The translations under genes were made by a program, and so were the position numbers. The notes beneath the pieces were generated by a model. That model saw nothing but the letters and a program-made list of their open reading frames with translations, was not told the origin of the DNA and did not search any database. Positions 40,001 to 51,445 of a stretch of DNA of 64,000 nt are shown here, piece after piece. The DNA lies in contig JAAONU010000014.1 of the NCBI GenBank assembly GCA_012932295.1, forward strand, positions 21,718,011-21,782,010, written 5' to 3'. Within the stretch, counting starts at the first letter, position 1, and the number at the start of each line of letters is the position of its first letter. Origin of the DNA: Cyclina sinensis (lineage: Eukaryota; Mollusca; Bivalvia; Venerida; Veneridae).

Positions 40001-42240
40001 AAAGAATTGGTTTAGCTTTAGTGGTTTATGAATATATCACCGTGTCCATACGTTAACGGTGAAGGTGGTGCAAGTAACGCTGGTGTGCGGTATATAATGC
40101 CGGTTTTGTGGTGGAATTGGGACCCATAGGTAAGAAAATTAAAACTTTTATGCGTCGGTTTGTTAAGTTTGGCATCAAGACTACGCGCAAGATGATTTCA
40201 TATTATTTACGAATTCTCGTTTTAGTCTGCTTTCTCCCAGATATTTTCCGTTTTCTGTTTCATTCGTGAAAAGGACGACCATTTATGAGAATGCAATGAA
40301 ACAGGGCATTGAAAAGTGTCGAAAATTCAGCGATAGCGACTCCACGAGGACCAGCTTATCTTAACTAGACAATTCCAACTGACACTAATTTTCAACCCTG
40401 TTTACTTCATTTGACATGCAAAACTATCAGGAAAGACGTTTTCAGGAGAAAACATAGTGGTGGTTTACTAAAATCGCATTTCTTTACAGCTTCCAACGGT
40501 AAATGAAAAATAGTGTTAAACAGTTATGGAAGACTACAGTAAAAACTCTCCAAAAATAATACAGTGAAGTTTTGTTAAGAGAACTACCAAGCAGGCAAAA
40601 CTTGTTAGCTCAGTTATACGAAGTATATGCAGAGCTATCCTACTACCACCACGTCGGCGTCCAGATTTCTGATTAAAGTTTTTGTGCAGTACAATATGTA
40701 TGACTGAAGTTAAACACGTTCTTGTATACTTATTTTATCATAAGTTTTACGTATATTCACATTTTTTTCATAAAATTTCTTTCATTTTAAATTACAGTCA
40801 AAGAGAAAGCCGAGGATGAGGGTCTTTTTAAGGACGTCAACCGCAGACGCATACTAACAGACTTGGCATACTAACAGTTATGAAGAATGGCATTTGATTA
40901 TGAATACTTCTTAAAATAGAAAATTAAAATCTTGTTTCAGAAAAAGTTTGTGTGTTGTAAGCGAACACTGGTGCATGCATTGTCTTTCTGATATATTTCA
41001 TATACAAAAAAGGAAAGAAAATAAGGCATAAGTTTTACCATTTGTAAATATGTGTAAAAATCATCACTGTTACCTGTATGTATCTACTCGTTTATTCTGA
41101 ATAAGATGTAGGTATTACAATTTATCATTGATTTTACAACAAAATGATCAGTATACACGTCTCAGCTAGCGCTGCCAAGATGTTTTTATGAGCACTTTTA
41201 TCAATAAACTTTCATACACAGTGTTATTAATGATATTTTCTTCTATGTCTATTATCATAATGTCTCAGTGTATCAATTTATATAATGTCAAACTAAAACT
41301 TAAATGATTTTTGTACCATTTTTAAAACCGAAAAAATAAGAAAAAAAAAACAGACAAAAACTGGTCTTAGGAGGCTGTGTTTCTGGACAAAGCATCAACC
41401 AGTTTTGTATTGAAAATTCTATTCAAAGTATATTTTGGTCACATATTCCTGATTGTAAACAAACGTTTTGACATACCGGTACCTTCACAAAAGTATAGCT
41501 TCATTTTACTAATTTTCCTCTTCTCTGATTCTTGAACTTTTGTAGAACCACTTTGTTCAGGAAAGAATGAAATAATACGTGTAGATTTTTTATGACAATA
41601 TAAAAGAGCATTTGATCTAATAATAGTTATCTGTGCATTCGTAACAAGACTTTTGCTGACACTCTATTTACTGCAAATTATGTATTTCTAAATCAATATC
41701 AAGTTCCACTTGTTAGAATATGAATATAACAAAACATAATGCGAGTTAAATAAATGTAAAACGTTTGTGAATTAAAGAAAACAAAAGATGTACGCGTCTC
41801 TGAAACACATACCTTTCTACCATTCCTGTCGGGCTTACTGCACAGTGCGGGGAGTGTCTCTGTTTATATACTTACAAAGTTGAAGGGCCTTGACCTAAAT
41901 GATTTGAAAAAGAAACCTGTATCCGTAGATCTATCCTTAACCTTAAAATGTTTCTCCATATAGATAAACTCTTGTTCTGACCATGACAGTGACCATGACA
42001 GTGATATATTTTTGTATTTGCAAATGGTCAATTCATAAACCGTGTGACCAAAAAAAACCCGCTTTTCACTATTTTGATTAAATGTTGAGCTGGGAATATA
42101 ATCAATTATAAAAGGACGATTAACTAATTAAAATGAATTCGCGAATCAGTGTCAGTTTTAGCTTCCTTCTAGTCAACAATATCAGCATCTTATTTACTTG
42201 AGTAATTAGAAATTATTGATGACATAAGCGGTACACTAGT
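37090..42240. repeat. segmental duplication, copy A
   Basis: Matches copy B (49130-63540) in the same order and orientation. Examples: ttataaaatcttgcttaa (37140 and 49169), ctcttgaacatgttctt-like sequence (37815 and 50290), the secreted-protein gene (38151-39734 and its pseudogene), cctttctaccattcctg (41812 and 62802), tgtttatatacttacaaagttgaag (41859 and 62849) and cgaatcagtgt (42133 and 63461). Copy A lacks the transposon, MITE and SINE insertions that lengthen copy B. Confidence 0.85.
38151..39734 (-). CDS. secreted protein with LSGC...His motif (CNF1/BLF1-deamidase-like?), start codon unclear
   Basis: Two exons: 39638-39734 (signal peptide; hydrophobic core VCILLCLGHLLYV, then the likely cleavage site TEAA) and 38151-38980, giving ~308 aa. 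Splice signals are gtaagc and tttatttcag, phase 1. The middle holds VTAVLSGCSFFVARANL, a hydrophobic strand and a His 18 residues after the motif Cys (Cys about 165, His about 183). An LSGC Cys plus downstream His is the catalytic pair of CNF1/BLF1-type glutamine deamidases. This is only a motif-level resemblance, so function is unproven. Several further Cys residues suggest an extracellular protein. At the position where the paralog has its ATG, this copy has ACG (39732-39734) and no in-frame ATG is seen in exon 1. Either the start is elsewhere or the gene is dying. Confidence 0.68.
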
Positions 42241-43509
42241 TTCTTAATTAAAAGTTAGTAAAAACAGTATTTTATTATTTCAATTGTCAAAAGACTTGAA
42301 TGTATTCACGATAAGCTGAATTGTTCTTTTCACGCAAACGACAATTAATCGAAGATCTCAATTTTGACTTAATGAAAGTCACATTGACCGGAGATATTAT
42401 CCTAATTTTTAAAAAAGTGTTATGTGCAAACCATTGGTTCTCTTCCGCTTCTTATCACAAGTTGATTGGATAACGCACATTTTCCATCCGTCCGGTTAGA
42501 CATCCTTTTTGTACGATGCATTTCTTCTGTATCTATAATGGTGTTTAGACATTGTGGTTACTGTTGTTCTCAGTATAGTGTACTTTCTTAAGCCATTTAT
42601 TAATGTTTGGTGGAATGCGACTTTCGTTTTCCATTAGTGACGAGATTAGTTTTAAAATTATGTCATAGGTATAGAACTGTACATACTCTAGTAGAAATTG
42701 TCTGCAGCCTTTCAGTCTTCGCAAAGGTTCTAAAACATAAAAGCCTTTCTAGTATGTTTGCTTGACTTTCCCAAAATGTAAAACATAGCCTCGTGATAAA
42801 ATGTTACAAGAAATTTCATAACTGGCTGATATTGCGAAAGGAATCGTTTCGGAAACCAGTGGAAATTAATAATCAAAGAGTACTAAAGGTTCGAAACCAA
42901 TCTTTTCACAGTCGATAAATAGAAGAAAACGGAATGGATCGAACGCGGGTTTCTGTCAATGCGTGCTGATAAACCATAACTTTATTTTAGTCATGTTTGC
43001 CTTGCATGTGTGTGTATTTTTTCATAACCTGCCATTTCCTTTACGAGTGCTTTAGCATTATGTCACCCGCCATGTTCTTTTTGGCATGAAAAAAATCAGT
43101 GTATTCTTTTTAAAGAAAATTGGAATTATTAAGTACTCAGAAATTCGGGAAAGTTTAAACATAACAACAAATAAGAAAAAGTAACTGATTTAGAAGCTAT
43201 TTACTACATAGAAACAGGACAGCATTATCTAAATAACGTTTCGTATAGTGGTCCATCTTTTTCGAGGCTCGAAGGAGTTGATGCGATCCCAACGCCTTCG
43301 AGCAATCGATGAATGACTTTATTTTACTCTGAAATTACAAGCTGTCCTTAAATACAACTATTAAAATATGTCTTCTTATACCGGCATGTATCGATTTTAT
43401 ATATTTTAAGCATGGAAGTTATATTTAATAAACTACATTATTTTATGAAAGAGAATGCAGAGTACACTATTGACAAACGAACGTGTCTGATCAATTTCAA
43501 ACTTCAGTT

Positions 43510-43575
43510 GGAACTTTTTGCGCCTCCTTAAATAGTCCAAGCGAATTTGAACTCGATGAGTTAAATGTTAGGTTC
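43510..43575 (+). other. tRNA-like sequence, SINE head relic
   Basis: A-box match tagtccaagcg and B-box ggttcgaatct about 45 bp apart. No acceptor-stem pairing is evident, so it is not read as a functional tRNA. Confidence 0.4.
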
Positions 43576-44540
43576 GAATCTTAAAATACTAACTTTCATT
43601 ATTTAAAAGATCCCAAAATCATAAAAAAAACGTCCCCGATGTCGGTTTTTGTGTGAGCAGGCTCAAACTGATTATTTGTATTACATTGATACTGAATTGA
43701 AATTTATGTCTTTAATTTAGTTAGTTCTTAGTAATTAGGTTATGCCCATTTGGACATGGACATCACAAACTGCGATAGAACGTCTCTGGAGCCGCAGATA
43801 TCCTTATTCTGCGGCCATGCGATCCTAACTGCGGCCCCACCTGCAACCCTAGTTTTAGCGATGTGCAATCGTCAGATTTTTCTTATTGTTTATTATCGAC
43901 AGTTAAAAAATGAAGAAAACTTCATTCAATGTATTGAATCTGATTTTTTTCATTTCCAAGGACACTCTGAATTTAGTAATTCATTGATTATAACATGTTA
44001 AGGTAATGCTTTATTTAAACCTCAACTTTTTAAATCGCTCGAATTTTATTAACTTATTATTAATGATCTGTTAAGTTGATATAATTAATTTCATAAAATA
44101 CAACTTATTACATAAGTAACATATTTATTTTGAATTAAAATATTGATAAATAACTTAGAAATCAATGAAATACACATCAACGATTTTGGTGATAAAATAT
44201 GTTTATATCTTGTTAAATTTTCATAGATTTTAGTATTTTGAAATATTATAGAAACTATGTATTGGAAGTGAAAAGTCTCAAAAAGTCTAGACTTTTTTAC
44301 ATTTTTAATAAAGATAGCAATGATACTGAAATTTATTTACTGCACGTACAACAACAGACTTATTCAGACTATGGCGTTTTTGCAACTATTTTGAAGTAGA
44401 CCATTGTTTCAGATTTCTAAAAACTTTTGATGCAAACATTAGATTTGATATTTTAAAAACAAAGCTTTATTTAAATGATTGCTTAGAATGCCAGCAATTT
44501 GAACAGTTCCCTAGAATTAAAAAAAGTCTGCTGCTAGCAG

Positions 44541-44715
44541 GCGATGTGAGCGTCGCTAAACAATTGTATATTGCTTAATAAGGGGCGGATTCGAATCCCA
44601 CTGCAAACCTTAGTATTATCTATTTTAATTTATTTATCATCGGTAAAGGTTGCCCATATAACCGACGCCCCATGAAGAGTTTAGTTATTTTATCCGGCGG
44701 AAAGTTCAAGACAAA
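44541..44715. mobile_element. tRNA-like head plus SINE tail relic
   Basis: Plus-strand head gatgtgagcgtcgctaaac ... B-box ggattcgaatccc, followed by tttatcatcggtaaaggttg and ccgacgcccc. The latter is a diverged minus-strand match to the 3' part of the SINE at 29150-29205. The mixed orientation suggests two nested relics. Confidence 0.45.
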
Positions 44716-46604
44716 GAAAGCGTTCTTTTCCATGCATGTATAGCACTTAGTAATGTTAGTAGAGCGGTGAAAATGCAGAGTTTTGAACAATTCTGTGTTA
44801 TGTTACTAAAACACCTATATTTGGACATATCAAGTTGACATTTCTTTTAGGAAAAAGCGTCCTGATATTTACCAGTCCGGGAATTTTCTAAAAAAAGAAA
44901 ACTAAAAACATACACAGAAAAGTCTTTTCTTGAAATTCTTTCATTTTAATCGAACGCAACCCTTTACTGTACTGATCATGTGTGTCACTAAAGTAAATTA
45001 AAAAAAAGTGTTATTTGGATCAAACCAAAACTTTATTTGCGGTTCAGCAGCATTTACAAAAAGTAAAACTTATTACTTAGCAGTCATTTACAGATCTTTT
45101 GTACATGTTATCTTTTCAAAAGGATTCAAAACAGTTTTAAACAAGAATTACTGTTGTTTTAACAGCATTTTTCTGTTTGCGTTTTTGAAAAATAAACTTA
45201 TTTCAAATTCTGCTGCTTTTGAGATATGAAGCAATAAAACATTACTATAGGTCTTTCAAAACAGCAACACATTTTATAATTTACCTAAGGAGGCATAATC
45301 ATTTTTGGTGTATCACAAGATATGTAAAAAATTATAATGTACCTTATTAAACAGCTACGTAATGTATTTTTTTTGACACAACATGTATATACCTTTAAAG
45401 GCATACCTTGGGATAAAAAATATATTATATAACATCCTTATTCATATAATACGATATATGTAATAAAGTTTATCACAAACTGATAAGAATATTGTGTTTT
45501 TGAACTGAACATGAATATTATTAAATGAATAGAAAAAAATCTGCGTTGTCACATATACAATGACAATTAAAGAACAAAAGTTGCTAAAATACGCCGCATA
45601 TAGGACTGCAAAGAAGGCCGCCAAGATTTTCTTAACTATTTTAGATATCAAGTAATTTTGATGATGTAATTTCGCAAATGAGTTCTGTTTCTGCGAAATA
45701 ATGCGCTCTACAATAATAACGATGAGTGAGTAAAGCACGACTTTGTGACAGAAAAATGACAGACATACTGAAAAGCCATAGACATCCTAACGCACGATCA
45801 GTAGATCAGTGGGGAATAAAAACATAACCCAAAGGATTTTTTTTGAAGTAGATAACTTGTTTGCGCCTGCTTGTCTCCAAAGAGATATTGAGTATGGAAT
45901 ATAATGACCTTTGCAAATTTCTGGTAAATTTTGAAATATAGAAACGAGTCGTTTCTTCGAAGATTCGTGTCTTTCAAATAAAAAGACGGTCTATTACTCT
46001 CTCTATATATAATTTATCTTTATTATTGTTATTATGATCATTATTCCAGCCGGCGAGATTATATCTTTTAAAAATTTTCTATGTAATGCTATAAGGCTTA
46101 TATAAACTAGAGACGTGAAAACGAGACCAAATTTAAGTAATAAATATATGCATCACTTGATTTATTTCGAAAGCTAAATATGTCTTTAGACAAATAAATT
46201 GCCATTCGATTCGTAAACATGTTTCCTTTTGTATATTAATCAACGTGTAAAAGTTAAAAAAAAAACCCATCCCCAAACACTGCTGAAGCAGTATTATATT
46301 CGTCAAATTGAGCGCCTCTTGAAATCGTTAAACTTTCAGTAAAGAATAATCTTAATATTTTCTTGGAAAAATGTCAAATGTATTGGTCATTTTTATTGGT
46401 CTTTTGTTTATGAGCGCCATGAGTTTTTGCTAAATATATATTTCAGTTTACTGTTGAAGTATTTAAAGCTAAAAACGAGTGAAAGAAAACATTTAGAAAG
46501 CTGTTAGACCGAGACTTACTGTGAGCATGGTTATGATAAGCACGTTACATTAAGTTTTGGACCGGTTGTCAACATAATCAATCCAATCTATCTATTTAAT
46601 TAGT

Positions 46605-46757
46605 TGAGTTTATTTATCGTCCGTACCAGTTGTCCATATGACTGACGCCCCCTGCTTAGATTAGTTATGTTATGTTGTGGGAGATAGTGCAAGATACAAA
46701 AAGCATCACGGGATGAGAACTCGGTTTAATCCGAAAGACAATTAGTATTATTATACC
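46605..46757 (-). mobile_element. SINE relic, minus strand
   Basis: The complement reads aattgtctttcggattaaac ... gtatcttgcactatctccca, matching the body and tail of the SINE at 28949-29212. The head is missing or diverged. Confidence 0.7.
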
Positions 46758-47533
46758 TCACGTAAACTGCCAATACTAAATTCCCATAGGCGATCAGGCT
46801 TTTAAAACTAATGTTACATTTTGCATCAGCTCAGAGGGTAACATTTTTTTTCGAAAACCCTCCAGGTGTTATTGTTTTTTGCACACCCTGCAGAAAATTC
46901 AAGCGTCTGATGACGTCGAAGGCGCTTATTAAATATATTGACTGTAAGCGTTTAGCTGAGTTTGATTCGACTCGTTACCAAACGAAAACAGTCCTAAGGT
47001 ATATACAAGTATTAGCATTTCCAAAAATGCTTGAAATCGCCGTTCAGCCATGCATTTCGTCTTAACCATAGATAAATGTATTTCATGTTCTTCATTCATT
47101 AATTTGATAATCTTACAACATGCTTTGCACTGAAAAGCGAAGTCATATTTGATAATTTTCACACAGAAATTATAAAGTAGATAAAATATACATTGTAATT
47201 TTTATTGTAGCTGGACTATTTTTGAAAGCGGACGATTTGGTTTCTTTATGAAAACATCCCAATATCTTTATACATCATGTTAAAATTTGCAGCATTAAAA
47301 CCTTGTAATTATTGCTTTGTTGTAAACCAGTCTACGCATAATTAATTGACTATTTGCGTAGTTTTTTAACTTTATTTATTACTAAAAAATGTATACTTAA
47401 CAAAAGCTAGATACAGTTCTTCAATACCATAAGAATATTATATGTACAATTTAAACAGAATAAATTTTAGGTAAAAAATACGATATTGCCCTGACCCTAA
47501 TCAAGCCTATATAAAACACAGAAAAATCCTGAT

Positions 47534-47614
47534 CAAACTCCTCGCACCGGTTACGTCACGCTTTGCTACTTTTACTGTACTAATCAGGGGAAGTAACCCC
47601 TGCGGGGAGTTTGT
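47534..47614. mobile_element. hAT-like MITE, 81-bp deletion derivative, copy 2
   Basis: Ends caaactcctcgcaccggtta and gcggggagtttgt are inverted and match the MITE at 30099-30300. The perfect 8-bp duplication atcctgat flanks it at 47526-47533 and 47615-47622. The internal part is deleted. Confidence 0.82.
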
Positions 47615-48730
47615 ATCCTGATTAGAATCGCCCGGAAGCAAGCATTTATTTTTTTCTTTAAGTGCAAGTTTTGGAAAAAATGAACAAACCATACTCTTAT
47701 TTAGACTACATTCTCTAGTTAAAAATGACATGTAGCAAAAAATATTTCGATTATTCTGTATTTATCCTACACGAGCCTGAAGACTGGTACTGAGATCGTA
47801 CATTGATGATGGTATTTTTCAGTTGTAAGAATAAGTAACCCGACAAACATGGCGGTTGGGCGAGTCCATTTAAGCATCCCTTGTAGAAGAATTTTGACGT
47901 CCATTTTGTTTGGTTTCAGTAAGTTGGCAATTACGAAGGTAGGCAAGATGTACAGTCATGTCTTGACATGGCGTCGTCACGCGGTGACGTTCGGATCTAA
48001 AACGCTCGGCAATGTTTTCAGTTTCTCTCAGGCTCCTGACAAGTCGTGGAAATGTTCAACCATATTGCCTAGCAACCTGTTGTTGCTGTTGACCTTCCAA
48101 TAGCAATGCAAAAGTATGACCCCTCTGTACTTTGGTAGCAAATGGTAAGATTTAACTTTAAATAACGGAAAATGATTTGTATCTCCCAATAGTATTGAGT
48201 TTATCGCAAATTGTGCTGAGCATCATGATATCATAAAACTGCACGTGTTTATTTTTACACTTTCTCAGTGGGGCACGGTACATCACGAGTCAGAGCAACA
48301 ATTGAAACATTTAGAATAACAATTACTTACATAGATGTTCAGTGATCATTTCGCTCGATATAAATTGCATAATTCTAACTGCCGTGGGTTGATTTTAATT
48401 TTCTATATTATTATTATTATTATTTTTTTTTTTAACAATTTTCTGTCAAGCGTTCTATATAACCCAGTGATTCAGACATTGCTATTTTTTAGAATATACG
48501 TTATGCGTCGTCTGCTAGCTACCATGTGTTCGGGTAATGACCTGCCCTAGTTACGAAATGATGCAGTTTAATTAGAAGATAAGAATGTTATAAATCTATA
48601 TTTTGGACGTAAATAGCAGCGACGTTTTTTTTTAATTACTGATTTATCTGGATATACCTACGTACTATATTGTTTTATCTTTTAAGACTTTCAGTCTCTT
48701 GAGTGGACTTTCAAAAACGTGGCCGAGCTT

Positions 48731-48732
<2 letters not shown>

Positions 48733-48762
<30 letters not shown>
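48733..48762. repeat. poly-A tract
   Basis: About 30 A residues. No LINE or SINE body was recognised directly upstream. Confidence 0.9.
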
Positions 48763-48765
<3 letters not shown>

Positions 48766-49827
48766 AGTACACAGTATGGAAATCGTTTGCAACACGTGCT
48801 AGGTTTACAAGAAACTTTATTGTAGACTATAAGTCAATGAATCGATTCATCAGTTTTTGGTAAACTTTGTTTATAATGGGTGTCTCCTAGACGTTTATAA
48901 ATGTGAAAATATCATGTCACTATTGCATTACACGTAAGGATTAGGAGGAACAACACAATCATAATTTTATTTAGATCGGACAACGGAGCAGTCCGTCACT
49001 CAACATTTTACAACATATCTTATTTTAAATTAAACCCGCATTTTGCGTCATTTCTGAATACAGCAGTAGATTGAAAGGCTCCAATAGTACCAATTTGCAT
49101 GACAACTAGGGGCGCGGGATAAAATCCAACTGTATTTTTATAACAAGACGATTTGGGTAAGACAAATTATAAAATCTTGCTTAAATTTCGAATAACTTAA
49201 AAAAAGCACATCATTAGCAATAAGAATTCATTTATGCCTTTATTGCTTTGAAAAGTTACTGCAGATATATACCGTATAGTAAAACACAAATCTTGAATTT
49301 AAAGTTAAGTGATCATAAGATATCCCTCAGCTCTACTATTTTGTACATCGATCGGACATATTTTACAGTCAAAAGCTTAACTCAGTGAAAAGATTTTTGT
49401 CTAAGTCGTTAAATGTACTAACCCTTAGCCTGCTAAATATTTTAAATTGACTTTTCATCTTTCAATTTAGACAGGTCCATTAATTGTTTACATGGACGCT
49501 TATTGAAAAATAACCAACTGAATGGGGAAAAGTGCAGACCAAGATCCTGGTCTTCATTGATCGCAATGGCAAACACAATTGCCGCCAGCAGGAGTAAGTT
49601 TAGAAACATCATCCCTTTTTGATAGAAAAGAAACTGATTACATTGATTTTTTATTTGTAAATACAAGGGTTAATAAAAAACAGTATACTGATTTTCAGTT
49701 TTCTGGTAAACTGATAAGAAAGACGTATAACCTAAATCTTCCTAAAACTCTTCTAATTTAAAATAGTATCAATGAAATGAAGTTATAAAATAAAACATTC
49801 TATAGAAGTATATATATATTCTCTTAA

Positions 49828-50256
49828 AGCGACTGACTCACGGATGGGCCGATGATAAAAAAAATGTTCTTACATCTTGAAAATTTTTGCTGCAATTGTG
49901 AAGAACATATTTAAATTAACTCACTGATTCATTTTTGATACAGAAAAACATCAAAATATAAAGTTTTACACACTTTTATCGGTAAAAAATTTACCCCGTT
50001 AGTCACGGGGTAAATACTTTAGTTATATAATTAATTTTGACGTAATGTTAAAAGTAGGCGCTGTGGCTCAGAGGTCTCGATAGTTCGCTCTTTTACTGAC
50101 GGAAAGGTCGTGGGTTCGAACCCTGGTTTAGTCAAAACTTTTGTTTCAGTTTTCATGGTGTATAGAAACATAATATTGTGTTTTTTCCATAGTATATTAA
50201 ATTTTCTTAAATTTTAAAGAAAAAAAAATTCAGAAAAATTCTGTGAGTCAGTCGCT
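49828..50256. mobile_element. TTAA-flanked (piggyBac-type) MITE with tRNA-like core
   Basis: Perfect 14-bp inverted ends agcgactgactcac / gtgagtcagtcgct, flanked by TTAA at 49824-49827 and 50257-50260. There is no coding capacity. The interior has a tRNA-like sequence with Pol III A and B boxes (50056-50133). The duplicate locus at about 37770-37795 (tattctcttagttgtataa) lacks the element and acts as an empty site. A diverged relative is at 56054-56300. Confidence 0.85.
50056..50133 (+). promoter_or_regulatory. tRNA-like Pol III internal promoter (A and B boxes)
   Basis: A-box tggctcagagg (50064-50074) and a perfect B-box ggttcgaaccc (50113-50123) at tRNA-like spacing. The 5' and 3' ends do not pair as an acceptor stem, so this is a tRNA-derived promoter and not a tRNA gene. 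Confidence 0.7.
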
Positions 50257-50552
50257 TTAATTATAAGCATGAATAACTAGTTCCGTAGGGTGCTCTTGAA
50301 CATGTTCTTCGACAGTCAGAATTAAAAGAACCACACTGGTTTTAGAGTAATACTTTAATTCATTCAAAGACAGTTTTAACAATATCCACTCAAGTCATGG
50401 ATTAGAAGCGTGCACTCCCGTCTGACAATGAAGTCCGAAGATAAATCGTCAATGGAGTAAAGTGAAGTTTAACAAAATTTGTAAGACTTGTTTACTAAAA
50501 CGTTTAGTTTCATGCATAAATATGGAAAAGTAAACAGTAATTGTATTACAGT

Positions 50553-50615
50553 CTAGTTAAAATTACCATACGCATAGTCGCCATGGTAACTTAAGGCTTC
50601 GGAATGTGCCTGATC
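50553..50615 (-). pseudogene. 3' coding fragment of the duplicated secreted-protein gene
   Basis: Homologous to the last codons of the gene at 38151 (the plus strand shows the shared ccatggtaacttaagg at 50581 and 38180). It ends in a TAG at 50553-50555. It is separated from the rest of its exon (58538-59302) by the 7.9-kb transposon. The 3' flank (50270-50552) also matches the 3' flank of copy A. Confidence 0.82.
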
Positions 50616-50629
50616 CACTGCGAAAAATA

Positions 50630-51445
50630 TGTAGATATACGGGAGTGTACGGAATTCCGTATATCATTAATATACGGGTAAAAATACGGAAAACATAAAA
50701 TACGGAAGTGTACGGTGTCGTATATTCAGCAAATCCGTATATGACCAAAATACGGTGTTCCGTATACTCACAAAATACGGAAAACTAGATATACGGTGTC
50801 CGTATTTTTCTTAAATACGGGAACGTCATAATAAGTCCGTATATTACTAAAATAAGGTATCCCGTATTCTTACAAATACGTGAATCTAAAAAGACTGTAT
50901 ATTCATGAACAGTCGTATACTGCTAAACTACATATTACCCTTTATTTGAAAGTTAAGAAAATGTACTTTTCGTATATACTGAAATACAGGTGTCAGTATA
51001 CTGCTCAAATCTGGTGTTCTATAAATTTGTAAAAAATGGAACCCATTATGTGTCTAAAACACCGTAGTTTTTCCCATTGTTACACGAATGCGGCATTCCG
51101 TGAGTTAAAATTTTGGAAATATGTAAAATGGTTCGGAGGTCATTATTTTCAAGAAGGAACATCTCTAGAAAACTACTGATTGAGAAGTCAACAAATAAAA
51201 CATGTATCTGTAAACTGGAAAAGTAATGATTATTATGTTTGATTATTTAGATTATAATTGAATAAGACGGGCATATCAAATCAAGATAGTCTCTTCGTAT
51301 TTTGGGAAATACGGGAGTCAGTATACTGCTCAAATAAGGGTTTCTGTATATTTAGTAATACGAGAAACTTGAAATACTATTCAGTATATTCCTGAAATAC
51401 GGGAGTGTGCTTGCAAGTCCGTATATTACTCGAATACGGCATTCC
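50630..51445. repeat. left subterminal TACGG/CCGTA array
   Basis: Dense TACGG and CCGTA pentamers in both orientations, often as 'atacgg' or 'ccgtat' separated by 8-20 bp. About 14 lie within 50636-50820, thinning out by 51445. They are probably binding sites for the element's own transposition protein, by analogy with CACTA elements. Confidence 0.8.

Larger units (their letters stand above)
42241..49129. other. gene-poor AT-rich interval between the duplication copies
   Basis: No multi-exon gene was recognised. It holds tRNA-like/SINE relics (43510-43575, 44541-44715, 46605-46757), a small hAT-like MITE (47534-47614), a hairpin ctcgaagg...ccttcgag at 43266-43300 and a poly-A tract. A frame at 47849-48103 starts atggcggttgggcgag and has a donor-like cagtaagt at about 47918, but no following exon was found. 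Confidence 0.55.

Noticed and set aside
40028..40129. 33-codon frame ending at a splice-donor-like site (catag|gtaaga)
   Set aside because: Protein-like in appearance but the stop sits at the donor, and the frame is not preserved in the duplicate region near 61690.
43750..44001. 83-codon frame with atggacatggacatcac start
   Set aside because: No domain or splice support; GC-rich start followed by AT-rich random codons, resembling a dispersed repeat.
50056..50133. Functional tRNA gene
   Set aside because: A and B boxes are good but the ends cannot form an acceptor stem; it is the core of a TTAA-flanked MITE.
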